A DNA stretch of 64,000 bases from Verticiella sediminum. Its GTDB lineage: Bacteria; Pseudomonadota; Gammaproteobacteria; Burkholderiales; Burkholderiaceae_B. The position numbers and the translations under genes were made by a program. This document shows, one piece after another, positions 19,616-29,353 of the stretch. The DNA is taken from NCBI RefSeq assembly GCF_007558815.1, contig NZ_VLTJ01000042.1, positions 124,001 to 188,000 of the forward strand. The letters run 5' to 3'. The notes beneath the pieces were generated by a model that was not told the origin of the DNA, searched no databases, and saw only the letters and a program-made list of their open reading frames with translations. Position 1 is the stretch's first letter, and every line of letters begins with the position of its first letter.

Positions 19616-19810
19616 ACGCGGCGCCTCTACGGCATGAGATATGCGGCGCGCCTGTCGCGCATCAGGATTGACGATGCGCAAGCCACGATGGCGGATTCGG
19701 TGTTACTTTTGCCCTGCCGTCACCACGGCTTCGTCAGCCGCTGAACCGGCAGCCCCAGGCAGTCCTGCTCGCGGTACCGGTACATGCGGCGTTTTTGGAG
19801 CACCGACACC

Positions 19811-20317
19811 ATGTTCAAGAAAGTCCTGATTCCCACCGATGGTTCCCCCCTGGCATTGCAGGCCGCGACCGCAGGGATCGACTTTGCCAGATCCGTCGGC
19901 GCCGAAGTCGTCGCGCTGCACGTCACGCAGCCCTTCGCGGCGACCATCGGCTTCGACGGCATGGCCGCGGCTTACGCGATCACCGACGAATCCTACGAAA
20001 AGGCCGCCGCCGAACAGGCCGCCGAATACCTCAAGACCATCACCGACCGCGCCGCAGCCCAGGGCGTAAAGGCCGAGTCCTGCTCGGTTTCCAATTTCAA
20101 TGTCGCCGACGGCGTGGTCCAGGCCGCCCAGGAAAACCGCTGCGACCTGATCTTCATCGGCAGCCACGGCCGCAGCGGCCTGTCGCGCCTGCTGCTGGGC
20201 AGCGTCACCGCCAAAGTGCTGTCGCTGTCCACGGTCGCCGTGCTGGTGTACCGGGTAAAGGAAGACAAGAAGGAAAAGGAAAAGGAAGCGCCGCCTGCCA
20301 CGCCGGCGGTGAGCTGA
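19811..20317 (+). CDS. universal stress protein (UspA family)
   Basis: Single-domain Usp of 168 residues with the ATP-binding pattern: VLIPTDGSPLALQAA at the start and FIGSHGRSGLSRLLLGSVTAKVLSLS (G-x2-G-x9-G-S/T) near 115-140. The tail after VLVYRVK is a run of Lys/Glu (EDKKEKEKE) and is probably disordered, unlike most family members. ATG at MFKKVLIP chosen because GGAG precedes it. No partner gene; followed by a stable hairpin. Confidence 0.92.
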   Translation: MFKKVLIPTDGSPLALQAATAGIDFARSVGAEVVALHVTQPFAATIGFDGMAAAYAITDESYEKAAAEQAAEYLKTITDRAAAQGVKAESCSVSNFNVADGVVQAAQENRCDLIFIGSHGRSGLSRLLLGSVTAKVLSLSTVAVLVYRVKEDKKEKEKEAPPATPAVS

Positions 20318-20326
20318 AACGCCAGC

Positions 20327-20361
20327 GGGGCAGCGCATTCCCAAAAGGGATAGGCTGCCCC
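20327..20361 (+). terminator. two-part hairpin after the universal stress gene
   Basis: GGGGCAGC (20327-20334) pairs with GCTGCCCC (20354-20361), with an inner TCCC/GGGA stem around AAAA. No T-run follows, so it may be a transcript-end stabiliser or Rho-linked terminator rather than a classical intrinsic terminator. Confidence 0.5.
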
Positions 20362-20462
20362 GGGCAAGGTGGTTCTCGAGGCCCTGGTGCGGCTATGCTG
20401 CTCAGGGCCTTGCCGCGTCTGCCATCATGCGGCCGCCGCCCCGGCCCCGGTCGGCCCGGGAA

Positions 20463-20539
20463 CAAAAAAAGAAAACGCCCCTGGTCCGACGCCGTCCCAG
20501 CCGGGGATGCCGGCAGGGGCGGCGCCCGACCAGGGGGCG
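20463..20539 (-). terminator. intrinsic terminator of the dapA-bamC operon
   Basis: On the minus strand a long stem (arms CGCCCCTGGTC at 20476-20486 and GACCAGGGGGCG at 20528-20539, with one bulged base) is followed by TTTTCTTTTTTTG. A second small GC hairpin fills the loop. It ends transcription 25 bases after the bamC stop. Confidence 0.8.
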
Positions 20540-20563
20540 CGGGTAGCGGGCGACGAACGCCTT

Positions 20564-21709
20564 TTACTGTATCTGCAACTGCTGTTGCAGCACCTGCAGG
20601 ATGCGGCCGGCCGTGGAACTGTTGTCCGGCTGGCCTTCGGCGTTCAGCACCGTGACGCGCGTCGCGCCGCCGACGTCGGACAGTTGCACGCGGTACTGGG
20701 GCTGCTGCTTGGGCGTGCGCGCGCCGAAGATGCGCGTCATGAGGCCGGGCCTCTCGGACTGCTGAGCGTCGACGTCGACGTAGCGCACGTAGTACTGGCC
20801 GGCGGTGCGGTCGCGGTCCTCGACGGTGAAGTTGCCGCGGTCCAGCGCCAGGCCGACGCGACGCCAGGCGCGGTCGAACGACTCCGCGACTTCCAGCGCG
20901 CCCGCGTCGGCCATGCGCACCAACTGCGCGCTCGGCTCGGCGGGAACGCTCTGGCTTGCTTCCTCGAGCCTCATCTCGGCCTGGGCGCGGTTCTGCTCAC
21001 CGCCGAGGAAGACCATGAAGCGCGCCAGCATGGCGGCGTCCAGATCGGGATCGGGCGGACGCGGCACCCAGCGGGTCTGGGACTCGCTCACGTTCTCCTC
21101 GACCATGTGCTGGTGCGAGAAATAGACTTCGACGCGGCCGTCTGCACCGCGCTCCAGGCGGGTGCGGAAAAGCTCGCGCTGGCCGCTGTCCCAGACCTGG
21201 TCGAAGATCTTGCCCACCGTGCGGCGCAGGAAATCCTGCGGGATGTTGGCGCGGTTCTCGGCCCAGTCGGTCTCGATCAGGCCGGCCTGGGGATTCTGGT
21301 TCCGGATCACGAACCCTTCGCCGCGCCAGAACTCCACGGCACGGTCGAACACCTCCGAGGCGGGCATGTCGACGATCAGCCAGCGCAGCGTGCCGTCGCG
21401 GCCCACGGTGACGTTGTCCTGCTGCGGCAGCACGCGTGCGTTCTGGCCGGAGGCCGCCTGGGCCTGGCGCTGCGCCTGCTCGCTGGCGTACTGCGAATAG
21501 GAAGCGCCGCCCGCACCAGCCGGCACCTGGTAGTGCGAGCTGGCCGGCACCTGGGTCAGGTCCGGCGGGACCGAGAGCGACGCGCGTTGCGGGGTCGCGC
21601 TCTGGTAGTCGATGGCGTCTTCTTTGCCGAGGAACTGGTTGAACGCGTTGCAGCCGCTCAACGCCGCAAGCGTGACAACCGCGCCGGCGATGCGCAATTC
21701 TCTGTTCAT
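20564..21709 (-). CDS. bamC: outer-membrane assembly lipoprotein BamC
   Basis: Lipoprotein of the BAM complex that inserts beta-barrel proteins, 381 residues. The signal peptide ends in the lipobox LSGC (Cys20), followed by an unstructured linker (ATPQRASLSVPPDLTQVP, the BamD-binding style segment) and two helix-grip domains, the first at WLIVDMPASEVFDRAVEFWRGEGFVI. The linker has a Gln/Ala-rich stretch near 75-90. It lies 80 bases after dapA on the same strand, the conserved dapA-bamC order, and ends in a strong terminator. Confidence 0.93.
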   Translation of the reverse strand: MNRELRIAGAVVTLAALSGCNAFNQFLGKEDAIDYQSATPQRASLSVPPDLTQVPASSHYQVPAGAGGASYSQYASEQAQRQAQAASGQNARVLPQQDNVTVGRDGTLRWLIVDMPASEVFDRAVEFWRGEGFVIRNQNPQAGLIETDWAENRANIPQDFLRRTVGKIFDQVWDSGQRELFRTRLERGADGRVEVYFSHQHMVEENVSESQTRWVPRPPDPDLDAAMLARFMVFLGGEQNRAQAEMRLEEASQSVPAEPSAQLVRMADAGALEVAESFDRAWRRVGLALDRGNFTVEDRDRTAGQYYVRYVDVDAQQSERPGLMTRIFGARTPKQQPQYRVQLSDVGGATRVTVLNAEGQPDNSSTAGRILQVLQQQLQIQ

Positions 21710-21789
21710 TAAGAAGCTCTCAAAGGGAAAGACAGTGATGCCCCGCAGAACGGCCGCCAGCACGCGGGCGGCGGCCGGGGGGCACCGGC

Positions 21790-22686
21790 TCAGAGCGCGC
21801 CAGCGGCACGCAGGGCCTGGCGCACGGCGTCGTGATGACGGGCGTCCGGCTCGCACAAGGGCAGACGATAACCCAGCTTGGTCAGGCCCATCTCGGCCAT
21901 GGCCCACTTCACGATTATCGGGTTGGCCTCGAGGAACAATGCCCGGTTCAGCCCCTGCATGCGCGCGTTGAGTTCGCGTGCACGCGGCGCGTCGCCCGCG
22001 ATCGCCGCCGCGCACATGTCGGCCATCAGGCGCGGCACGACGTTGGCGGTGACGGAAATGTTGCCATCGCCGCCCAGCAGCATCAGCCCGATCGCCGTAG
22101 CGTCGTCGCCGCTGTAGACGGAGAACGAGGCCGGCCGGCGGGCCAGCAGATCCATGCAGCGCACGATGTCGCCGGTGGCGTCCTTGATGCCGACGATGCC
22201 CGGTACCTGCGCCAGGCGCAGCGCGGTGTCGTTGGCGAGGTCGGCGACGGTGCGTCCGGGCACGTTGTACAGCAGCGTGGGCAGATCGACGGCCTCGGCG
22301 ACCGCACGGAAATGGCGGTACAAGCCTTCCTGCGACGGCTTGTTGTAGTAAGGCACCACCTGCAGGCCGTAGTCGGCGCCGGCCGCCTTGGCGTAACCGG
22401 CGAGCTCGATGGCCTCGGACGTGGAGTTGCCGCCGACGCCGGCGATCACGGGCACGCGTTTGGCCACGTGCTCCACGGTGACGCGGATGAGTTCCGCGTG
22501 CTCTTCCATGGAGACGGTCGGCGATTCGCCCGTGGTGCCCACTGCGACGATGGCGGCGGTGCCTTCGGCGACGTGCCAGTCGAGCAGCTTGCGGTAGGTC
22601 TCGTAATCCAGACTGCCGTCCGGCAGCATGGGCGTCACGATTGCCACGATGCTGCCCTGGAGGGACGGCGCGGCAACAGCATTCAT
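21790..22686 (-). CDS. dapA: 4-hydroxy-tetrahydrodipicolinate synthase
   Basis: First committed enzyme of lysine and diaminopimelate synthesis, condensing pyruvate with aspartate semialdehyde; 298 residues, full length. Visible: [18 protein letters not shown] (Thr pair of the proton relay), LLYNVPGRT (Tyr/Arg) and [11 protein letters not shown] with the Schiff-base lysine. CAGGAG precedes the ATG at [11 protein letters not shown], which is why the shorter start is used over one seven codons upstream. Confidence 0.96.
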   Translation of the reverse strand: MNAVAAPSLQGSIVAIVTPMLPDGSLDYETYRKLLDWHVAEGTAAIVAVGTTGESPTVSMEEHAELIRVTVEHVAKRVPVIAGVGGNSTSEAIELAGYAKAAGADYGLQVVPYYNKPSQEGLYRHFRAVAEAVDLPTLLYNVPGRTVADLANDTALRLAQVPGIVGIKDATGDIVRCMDLLARRPASFSVYSGDDATAIGLMLLGGDGNISVTANVVPRLMADMCAAAIAGDAPRARELNARMQGLNRALFLEANPIIVKWAMAEMGLTKLGYRLPLCEPDARHHDAVRQALRAAGAL

Positions 22687-22829
22687 AATGTGAAACTCCT
22701 GACTCATCCGACCCGCGACGGGACCGGCCAAAGGCTAGCTAAAAGCAGGAAACAGGTACAAGGTTTTCGATTCTACCCTGGAAGCGGCCGGCGCTGCGTC
22801 GTCGAACTCGACAAGCGCGACAGACTGTA

Positions 22830-23396
22830 TCAGGACGGCCCGCACTGCCCTTCGCGCCAGCAGCGCTGGCGCCAGACCCAGGGCGCTACGGCGTCCGGCT
22901 CGGCCCACAGGCCGCGCCGCGCGGCGCGCGCCTCGGCTTCGGCCTCGGCCACCGCCGGATCACGCAGGTAGCGGCCACCGAACTGCCGATTGGCCCAGGC
23001 CATGCCCGCGCGCGCCATCGCCTGGTTGGCGGTGCCGGCGTCCTGCAGCCGGATGTCGCAGACGTCCCTTCCGTAGGTGTCGATTTCGTAACACTCCGCC
23101 TGCACATCGCGGCCGCCGACCAACGCCTCGAGCGCCCGGCGCGAGGCCTGGGCATAGGGCTGCCCCCGCCGATCCTTGGCCTGCGTCTCGGGCGCGTCGA
23201 TACTGGCCAGACGCACGGTGTAGGGACGCCGTCCGTCGCCCTGCAGGCGCAGCGTGTCGCCGTCGGTCACGCGCACGACGCGTCCGCGCAGGGTGTGCGC
23301 GCCGCCCGCCGTCGCCGCAGGCTCGGGCAGGGGCGCCGGCCATTCGTGCCAGACGGCCAGGCCGAGCACAATCGCGGCGGCGACGGCGGCCGTCAT
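22830..23396 (-). CDS. membrane-anchored thermonuclease (SNase-like)
   Basis: A 188-residue staphylococcal-nuclease-fold protein. A single N-terminal hydrophobic helix (AAVAAAIVLGLAVWHEW) acts as signal or anchor, then RGRVVRVTDGDTLRLQ, VRLASIDAPETQ and GRDVCDIRL carry the family calcium-site Asp and catalytic Arg/Glu positions. It ends with paired cysteines (RCWREGQC). It follows pldA by 32 bases on the same strand, so a two-gene transcript of secreted degradative enzymes is likely. Confidence 0.85.
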   Translation of the reverse strand: MTAAVAAAIVLGLAVWHEWPAPLPEPAATAGGAHTLRGRVVRVTDGDTLRLQGDGRRPYTVRLASIDAPETQAKDRRGQPYAQASRRALEALVGGRDVQAECYEIDTYGRDVCDIRLQDAGTANQAMARAGMAWANRQFGGRYLRDPAVAEAEAEARAARRGLWAEPDAVAPWVWRQRCWREGQCGPS

Positions 23397-23428
23397 CCGG
23401 CGGCCCCCGCGCAAGGGTCGCGGCGGCT

Positions 23429-24721
23429 TCAATGCACCAGCATCAGCCCGATGCGAAACTGATCGGGCTGGCGCACGTTGTAGTCGAGCAGGCTCTGGCC
23501 ATAGCCGTTGACGTACTGCAGATGCAGGAATCCGTTCAGGCCCGAGAACCAGGTGCGCTTGAGCGGGTAGGCGAAATCGGCCTGCCACGAATCCTTGCCG
23601 TCCTTACCGTCGCGCCACATCCCGGAAATCATCATGCCGTCGTCGGTGGTCCAGCGCGCGCGCCAGTCGACGCGGCCGCGATAGTCGCGGATGTCCGGGT
23701 TTTCGCTCGCGATGGAGAAATACTGGCGGATTTTCGGGGTGAAGCTGAAGGTGCTGCCGTTGCCCAGGCGATAGGCGAGTATCGGCTGCACGTAGGCCGA
23801 ATTCATCGAACGCGAATCGTCGCCGTCACGCCCGTTGGACTGGTGGTCCACACCGGTGGCCAGCCCCGCGCTGAAGCGCTGGCTGGCCGACTGCCACAGG
23901 CTCTCGGACATCCAGAACACGCTGGGGTTGTAGGTCGTGTCGTAGAACGGCTTGGAGGGGGAATCCAGGTCCCAGAGCGAGGTCTGGGTATAGCCGAGAT
24001 AGAAATTCTGGTAGAAGGCCGAGGGCCGGTCGACCGGCGGCTGGAACAGCCGGTACTTCATGCTGATCTGAAAGCGCGCGTTCGTGCCCCCGCGCGTGCC
24101 GACCACGAAATACACCGGCTCGTAGGGCGACAAGGCGTTGCGGAACGACTCCCAGGCATTGGCGGCATAGTCCACCCGGCCCTGCTGCGGTGCGGTCACC
24201 GGGGCGGCGCCCACGTTCGGATCCACCCCCATCTGCGCCGCGGCGATGGGCGGCACCACGACCGGCTCGCCACGCTGCGCCGCGCTCGGATCGGTGACGG
24301 GGGCGACGGCCGGCGTGCCCGCGATCGCGCTGCGCTCGCGCGTGCTGGTGTCCAGCGCCAGCAGGCCGGGTTCGCCCTCGATGGCGATCGCCTGCAGGCC
24401 GGTCAGCCCCGCGGGCACCACGGTGCGCCAGACCATGCGCACGAAGTTGTTGACCGGGACGGTGGCGGGCACCACCTCGCCGGCGGCGTGCGCAACCGTC
24501 CGCTGGGCGCGGCCCTCGCGGTCGCGCCACTGCAGCACGAGCTGGCGCGGCGGCTGCCAGGTGGCCGCCGTGGTGCCGTCGTTGAAGAACGTGCCGCGGA
24601 TCTCGATCGCCTCGCCCGACGAAGCCTGGGTGCGGTCGAGCTGATAGGTGGTCGCCGCCTGCGCGGCGCTGGCCATGGCCAGGACGGCGGCAGCAACCGC
24701 GGCCGGTGCATAAGGGAACAT
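23429..24721 (-). CDS. pldA: outer-membrane phospholipase A1
   Basis: Outer-membrane phospholipase (OMPLA), 430 residues. Signal peptide cleaved near ASAAQAATT. The catalytic His and Ser lie in GVDHQSNGRDGDDSRSMNSAY, as in the DHxSNG motif of OMPLA, with the Asn 12 positions later. The alternating C-terminal strands end in FRIGLMLVH. An unusually long N-terminal stretch (about residues 25-170) precedes the barrel: a beta-rich region followed by a Pro/Ala-rich linker, longer than in E. coli PldA (289 residues). It may form a periplasmic domain. Confidence 0.9.
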   Translation of the reverse strand: MFPYAPAAVAAAVLAMASAAQAATTYQLDRTQASSGEAIEIRGTFFNDGTTAATWQPPRQLVLQWRDREGRAQRTVAHAAGEVVPATVPVNNFVRMVWRTVVPAGLTGLQAIAIEGEPGLLALDTSTRERSAIAGTPAVAPVTDPSAAQRGEPVVVPPIAAAQMGVDPNVGAAPVTAPQQGRVDYAANAWESFRNALSPYEPVYFVVGTRGGTNARFQISMKYRLFQPPVDRPSAFYQNFYLGYTQTSLWDLDSPSKPFYDTTYNPSVFWMSESLWQSASQRFSAGLATGVDHQSNGRDGDDSRSMNSAYVQPILAYRLGNGSTFSFTPKIRQYFSIASENPDIRDYRGRVDWRARWTTDDGMMISGMWRDGKDGKDSWQADFAYPLKRTWFSGLNGFLHLQYVNGYGQSLLDYNVRQPDQFRIGLMLVH

Positions 24722-24769
24722 GGGGGAGAGGCGAAGGGAAAATCAGCGCCCGAGATTACACTGTTTGGC

Positions 24770-25489
24770 ATGACTTCGATTGCGCCGTTGCCCGAAAGCG
24801 ACAACACCTGGCCGGGCCTGCCCGCCCTGCCCCGCAGCTTCTTCGATCGCGATGCACTGGAACTCGCGCGCGCGCTCATCGGCAAGATCCTGCGCCGGCG
24901 CCTGGACGGGCTCTGGCTGTCGGCGCGCATCATCGAGACCGAAGCCTACTACCTTGTCGACAGGGGCAGCCACGCCTCGCTGGGCTACACCGCCAAACGC
25001 CATCCGCTCTTCGTCGAAGAAGGCGGCACGATCTACATGTATTACGCGCGAGGCGGCGACTCGCTGAACTTCAGCGCCCACGGCGCAGGCAACGCCGTGC
25101 TCATCAAGTCCGCCCACCCCTGGCTGGATGCGCGCGCCGGCGCCGAATCGCTGGCGCGCATGCAGGCACTGAACCCGCGCGCCGACGGCAGCCCGCGCCC
25201 GCCCGAACAACTCTGCGCCGGCCAGACGCTGCTCTGCAAGTCGCTGGCGCTGCGCGTGCCGGACTGGAGCGGGCGCTTGTTCTCGGCGGATTTCTACGTC
25301 GAGGACGTCGGCCTGCGCCCGTCCCATCTGGTGCAGACCACCCGGCTCGGCATTCCGCCCGGGCGCGACGAGCACCTGCCCTATCGCTACGTCGATCCGG
25401 ACTACGCCCGCCACGCCACCCGCAACCCGCTGCGCCGCGGGCAGGTGGAGGACGTGCACTACACCCGCATCGACGTGCGCGACGCGTAG
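24770..25489 (+). CDS. mpg: DNA-3-methyladenine glycosylase (AAG/Mpg family)
   Basis: Base-excision repair glycosylase removing alkylated purines, 239 residues. It shows LARALIGKILRRRL, the catalytic Glu segment ARIIETEAYY, and SADFYVEDVG with RLGIPPGRDEHLPYRYVD near the C-terminus. The family's YVYFxYGMxxCLN motif is altered to YMYYARGGDSLNF, a subgroup seen in proteobacteria. Divergent from pldA with a 48-base gap. Confidence 0.88.
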   Translation: MTSIAPLPESDNTWPGLPALPRSFFDRDALELARALIGKILRRRLDGLWLSARIIETEAYYLVDRGSHASLGYTAKRHPLFVEEGGTIYMYYARGGDSLNFSAHGAGNAVLIKSAHPWLDARAGAESLARMQALNPRADGSPRPPEQLCAGQTLLCKSLALRVPDWSGRLFSADFYVEDVGLRPSHLVQTTRLGIPPGRDEHLPYRYVDPDYARHATRNPLRRGQVEDVHYTRIDVRDA

Positions 25490-25508
25490 CGGGCAAGCCG
25501 AAGCGGAC

Positions 25509-26420
25509 TCACCCCAGCGCCGTATCCAGCACCATCATCAGCACGAAGCCCAGCATCAGCCCGATGGTGGAACTGACCTCGTGCCCCTTGCGATGCGACT
25601 CCGGAATGATCTCGTGGCTGATGACGAACAGCATGGCGCCCGCCGCGAAGCCCAGGCCCCAGGGCAGCAAGGCCACCGAGTACTCGAGCACGACCGCGCC
25701 GATGACCGCGCCCACCGGCTCGATCAGCCCGGTGGCCGCCGCGATGAGCACTGCCCAGCCCCGGCGGTAGCCGGCCCCGACGAGAGCCAGCGCCACCACC
25801 AGGCCCTCCGGCACGTCCTGGATCGCGATCCCGGTCGCCAGCGCGCCTGCCGCCGTGGCCTCGGTCCCGGCGAACGCGACACCGATGGCCAGGCCTTCGG
25901 GCAGGTTGTGCAGCGCGATGGCGAAGACGAACAGCCAGACGCGCCGCAACCTTGCGGCCTCCTTGCCCTCCAGCCCCTTGATGAAATGCTCGTGCGGCAG
26001 AGCGCGGTCGATGAGCAGCAACAGCGCAGCGCCCAGCAGGATCGCCACACCGACCATGCTCGAGGCCTGCAGGCTGCTCGCGCCGCGCAGCTCGGCCGCC
26101 TCGATGCCCGGCAACGCCAGCGAGAAAGCGCTGGCCGCGAGCATCACGCCGGCGCCGAAGCCGAACAGCCAATCCTGTGTACGCTCAGAGATGGTCTGCG
26201 AAAAGAGGACCGGAACCGCCCCGAGCGCGGTCGCGCCCGCGGCGACCATGCCGGCCAGCAAGGCCTCACGCACCACGCTGCCGGGATCGCCCATGCGCAT
26301 CCAGATATCCTGCAGGAACACGAGCAGGCCAGCGAGCACGATGGCCGCGCCGAGCGCGCGGCGAATGCGTGCGCCGCGCGACAGCGCGGGGGGACTCGAA
26401 CGCACCGGGGCGGGTTGCAC
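25509..26420 (-). CDS. ZIP-family divalent metal transporter (GufA/BbZIP type)
   Basis: Inner-membrane metal importer of 303 residues with eight predicted helices. The metal-site motifs are AIALHNLPEGLAIGVAF (helix 4) and AIQDVPEGLVVALAL (helix 5), with Glu in GLIEPVGAVIG; the Gln-Asp variant in helix 5 is that of the structurally studied Bordetella BbZIP. The start is a GTG whose AGGAGGAG overlaps the TAG stop of sodA, only eight bases away, so synthesis is coupled to the superoxide dismutase. Likely ions Zn2+ or Mn2+; the sodA link favours Mn2+ but this is inference. Confidence 0.9.
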   Translation of the reverse strand: MQPAPVRSSPPALSRGARIRRALGAAIVLAGLLVFLQDIWMRMGDPGSVVREALLAGMVAAGATALGAVPVLFSQTISERTQDWLFGFGAGVMLAASAFSLALPGIEAAELRGASSLQASSMVGVAILLGAALLLLIDRALPHEHFIKGLEGKEAARLRRVWLFVFAIALHNLPEGLAIGVAFAGTEATAAGALATGIAIQDVPEGLVVALALVGAGYRRGWAVLIAAATGLIEPVGAVIGAVVLEYSVALLPWGLGFAAGAMLFVISHEIIPESHRKGHEVSSTIGLMLGFVLMMVLDTALG

Positions 26421-26428
26421 GACTCCTC

Positions 26429-27040
26429 CTAGGCAGTGGCGGCTTCGTAGCGACGCGCCACCTCGGGCCAATTGACGACGTTATAGAACGCCGCAATGTA
26501 TTCCGGCCGGCGATTCTGGTAGAGCAGATAATACGCGTGCTCCCAGACATCCAGGCCCAGGATGGGCGTATTGCCGGTCATCAGCGGACTGTCCTGGTTG
26601 GCCGTGCTCTCGACGACCAGCTTGCCCTTGGGGTCGACCGAGAGCCAGGCCCAGCCACTGCCGAAACGACTGGTGGCGGCCTTGGTGAAAGCGTCCTTGA
26701 AGGCATCGAAGCCGCCCAGGTCCGCGTCGATGGCCGAGGCCACCGCGCCCGTGGGCTGGCCGCCCCCGTCGGGTGACATCACGAGCCAGAAGAGCGAGTG
26801 ATTGGCATGGCCGCCGCCGTTGTTGCGCACGACCCCGCGGATATCCTCCGGCAGGCCATCGATGTTCGCGATCAGCGCCTCGATCGGCTGCTCGGGCACG
26901 CCGGCCTTCTCCAGCGCGGCGTTCAGGTTGTTGATGTAGGTCTGGTGATGCTTGGTGTGATGGATCTCCATGGTGCGCGCATCGACGTGCGGCTCCAGGG
27001 CATCGTAGGCATAGGGAAGTTCAGGCAGGGTATAGGCCAT
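26429..27040 (-). CDS. sodA: superoxide dismutase, Mn type
   Basis: Detoxifies superoxide; 203 residues, full length. Metal ligands are His27 (MEIHHTKHH), the His in [11 protein letters not shown], and the Asp and His of [10 protein letters not shown]. The [11 protein letters not shown] and ANQDSPLM segments are those of manganese enzymes rather than iron ones (compare the other SOD of this window). First gene of a two-gene unit with the ZIP transporter. Confidence 0.93.
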   Translation of the reverse strand: MAYTLPELPYAYDALEPHVDARTMEIHHTKHHQTYINNLNAALEKAGVPEQPIEALIANIDGLPEDIRGVVRNNGGGHANHSLFWLVMSPDGGGQPTGAVASAIDADLGGFDAFKDAFTKAATSRFGSGWAWLSVDPKGKLVVESTANQDSPLMTGNTPILGLDVWEHAYYLLYQNRRPEYIAAFYNVVNWPEVARRYEAATA

Positions 27041-27148
27041 GATCGGCTCCTTGTGAAAAGGTTGCGCGTGCCGTTCGCGCCCAGGTGGACGTGAACGGGT
27101 TCTCAGGGCCCCGGGTTCCTTGCCTGCATGATACCGGCGCGCCCGCCC

Positions 27149-29236
27149 CTACATCCACGTCGCGCGTATCCGCGCCGCCAGATCGACCGCCGGCTGCTTG
27201 GCGCCGAGCCGCGGCTCGGGCAGCGGCGGCAACGGCGGCGCCTTGGGCAGCCGCTCGAACAGCGGCAGCATGGCATCCTCGATGAACCGGGTGCGCGCAC
27301 CATACACGTGGCGGTCTCCCCCGGCGCCCTGCTGACGCACATAGAAGCGCTGCGGCACGACGAGTTGCAGGCGGGTCTTGGCGCGCGTCATGGCAACGTA
27401 TAGCAGGCGGCGTTCCTCCTCGATCTCTTCGGCCGTGCCGGTGGCCATATCGGAGGGCAGACAGCCGTCGACCGCGCTCAGCAGGTACACGCTGTGCCAC
27501 TCCTGCCCCTTGGCCGAATGAATGGTGGAAAGGATGAGGTAGTCCTCGTCGAGCAGCGGCGGGCCGGCCTCGGCGCTGGTGGCGTCGGGCGGGTCGAGCG
27601 CAAGCTCGGTGAGAAAGCGCTCGCGCGTGCCGTACGAGGCGGCCACGCGCACCAGTTGCTCGAGATCCTTGCGCCGCACCGCTGCGTCGTCGTGGAGCCG
27701 CTCGAGCTGGGCGTCGTACCAGTTGACCGCCTGCTCCAGGTCGCCCGGCCACGCCACCTGCGCCATCAGCCCGCGCATCAGGGCCGCGAAGGCGGCCCAT
27801 TCGTCGCGCGCGCCCGAACCCGGGTCGAAGGCGCCGATGGCCTCGGCCGGCACCGCCACGGCCTGCACCGCATCGAGCAGGCGCGCCGAGCGGGTCGGCC
27901 CGATGCCCGCCACCAACTGCGCGGCGCGAAAGCCCGCCAGGCGATTGCCCGGGTTCTCGGCCCAGCGCAAGAGGCTGAGCACATCCTTGATGTGGCTGGC
28001 TTCGAGGAACTTCAGGCCGCCGAACTTCACGAACGGGATGTTGCGCCGGACCAGTTCGAGCTCGAGCTGGGCGCTGTGGCTGGCGCTGCGGAACAGCACC
28101 GCCTGGGAAATCAGCCTGACCCCGGCCTCGCGCTGCGCGAGCACCTGGTCGGCCACCCAGCGTGCCTGCCCGCTCTCGTCCGACACGGCGACGAGTTCGG
28201 GTTTCTGACTGGACACCCGGTCGGTCCAGAGCGCCTTGGCATAGCGCTCGGCAGCCTGGGCGATGACGGCGTTGGAAGCGGCCAGGATGGGCTGGGTCGA
28301 GCGGTAATTGCGATCCAGCGTGACCACCCGCGCGGGCGGATCGAACTGGTCCGGAAAGTCGAGGATGTTGCGCACCGTGGCCGCGCGAAACCCGTAGATC
28401 GACTGGGCATCGTCGCCGACCACGGTCACCCCGCGGCCGTCGGGCTTGAGCCCACGCAGGATGCGCGCCTGCAGGCGGTTGGTGTCCTGGTACTCGTCGA
28501 CCAGCACGTGGTCGAAGGCCGCGCCCAACTCGGCGGCGATGCCGGGTTCGTCGAGCATCGCCGCCCAATAGAGGAGCAGGTCGTCGTAGTCGAGCACCTG
28601 CTGCTCCTGCTTGGCGGCCACGTAGGCGGCGAACAGGCGGCGCAGCTCGGCCTCCCAGGCGCTGCACCAGGGATAGGCGCCCTGCAGGATGGCGGCGAGT
28701 TCGTCCTGGCCATTGACGACGCGCGAATAGATGGACAGGCAAGTGCTCTTCAAGGGAAAGCGCTCGGTGCTCGCGGCCAGGCCCAGTTGCTGGCGCACCA
28801 TGCCCATGAGGTCCTCGGCGTCGCCGCGGTCGTGCACGCTGAAGGCCTCGGACAGGCCGATGCGCTCGGCGTACCGGCGCAAGAGGCGCGCGCCCACGCT
28901 GTGGAAGGTGCCGGCCCAGGGCAGTTCGGGCGCCTGCGCCCCGCTCGCGCCCAGCCAGCGCTGCAGGACCGCGCCGACGCGCTGGTTCATCTGGTGCGCG
29001 GCGCGGCGCGAGAAAGTCAGCAGCAGGACGCGCTGCGGGTCCGCGCCCTGGCGCAGCAGATGGGCGACCCGATGCGCCAGCGTGGTGGTCTTGCCCGAAC
29101 CCGCGCCGGCGATGACCAGCAGCGGGCCGGGCACGCCCTGCCCGCCGTGCTCGGCGGCGGCGCGCTGCTCGGGATTCAGGCCCGACAGGAAATCGTCGGA
29201 GGAGGTGCCGGTGAAAGACATGAAAAAACCATACAT
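27149..29236 (-). CDS. UvrD/Rep-like superfamily 1 DNA helicase
   Basis: ATP-dependent 3'-5' helicase of 695 residues. Motifs in order: Walker A VIAGAGSGKTTTLAHRVA (near 41-58), LTFSRRAAHQM, DYDDLL, motif II HVLVDEYQDTN, motif III VVGDDAQSIYGFR, NYRSTQPILAASN, STIHSAKGQEW and the motif VI region EERRLLYVAMTRAK. Shorter at the C-terminus than UvrD (720) and divergent enough not to be called UvrD itself; probably an accessory repair helicase. The second Met (MSFTGTSSDD) is an equally plausible start, since neither has a strong ribosome site. Confidence 0.9.
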   Translation of the reverse strand: MYGFFMSFTGTSSDDFLSGLNPEQRAAAEHGGQGVPGPLLVIAGAGSGKTTTLAHRVAHLLRQGADPQRVLLLTFSRRAAHQMNQRVGAVLQRWLGASGAQAPELPWAGTFHSVGARLLRRYAERIGLSEAFSVHDRGDAEDLMGMVRQQLGLAASTERFPLKSTCLSIYSRVVNGQDELAAILQGAYPWCSAWEAELRRLFAAYVAAKQEQQVLDYDDLLLYWAAMLDEPGIAAELGAAFDHVLVDEYQDTNRLQARILRGLKPDGRGVTVVGDDAQSIYGFRAATVRNILDFPDQFDPPARVVTLDRNYRSTQPILAASNAVIAQAAERYAKALWTDRVSSQKPELVAVSDESGQARWVADQVLAQREAGVRLISQAVLFRSASHSAQLELELVRRNIPFVKFGGLKFLEASHIKDVLSLLRWAENPGNRLAGFRAAQLVAGIGPTRSARLLDAVQAVAVPAEAIGAFDPGSGARDEWAAFAALMRGLMAQVAWPGDLEQAVNWYDAQLERLHDDAAVRRKDLEQLVRVAASYGTRERFLTELALDPPDATSAEAGPPLLDEDYLILSTIHSAKGQEWHSVYLLSAVDGCLPSDMATGTAEEIEEERRLLYVAMTRAKTRLQLVVPQRFYVRQQGAGGDRHVYGARTRFIEDAMLPLFERLPKAPPLPPLPEPRLGAKQPAVDLAARIRATWM

Positions 29237-29353
29237 CGTGTAGGCAAGGCGCGCGATACGGGCCGCGTGGCCCCGGGCTATCGGGCTTGCGATGCGCGCG
29301 GCACCGCCCTGGCGCTACGATACTGGATATTCGTACAGATTTCCCGCCCCCCC

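Noticed and set aside
19660-19690. FNR/ANR-like motif (TTGAC-GATG-CGCAA) upstream of the universal stress gene
   Set aside because: Only the left half and CAA match; too degenerate to claim.
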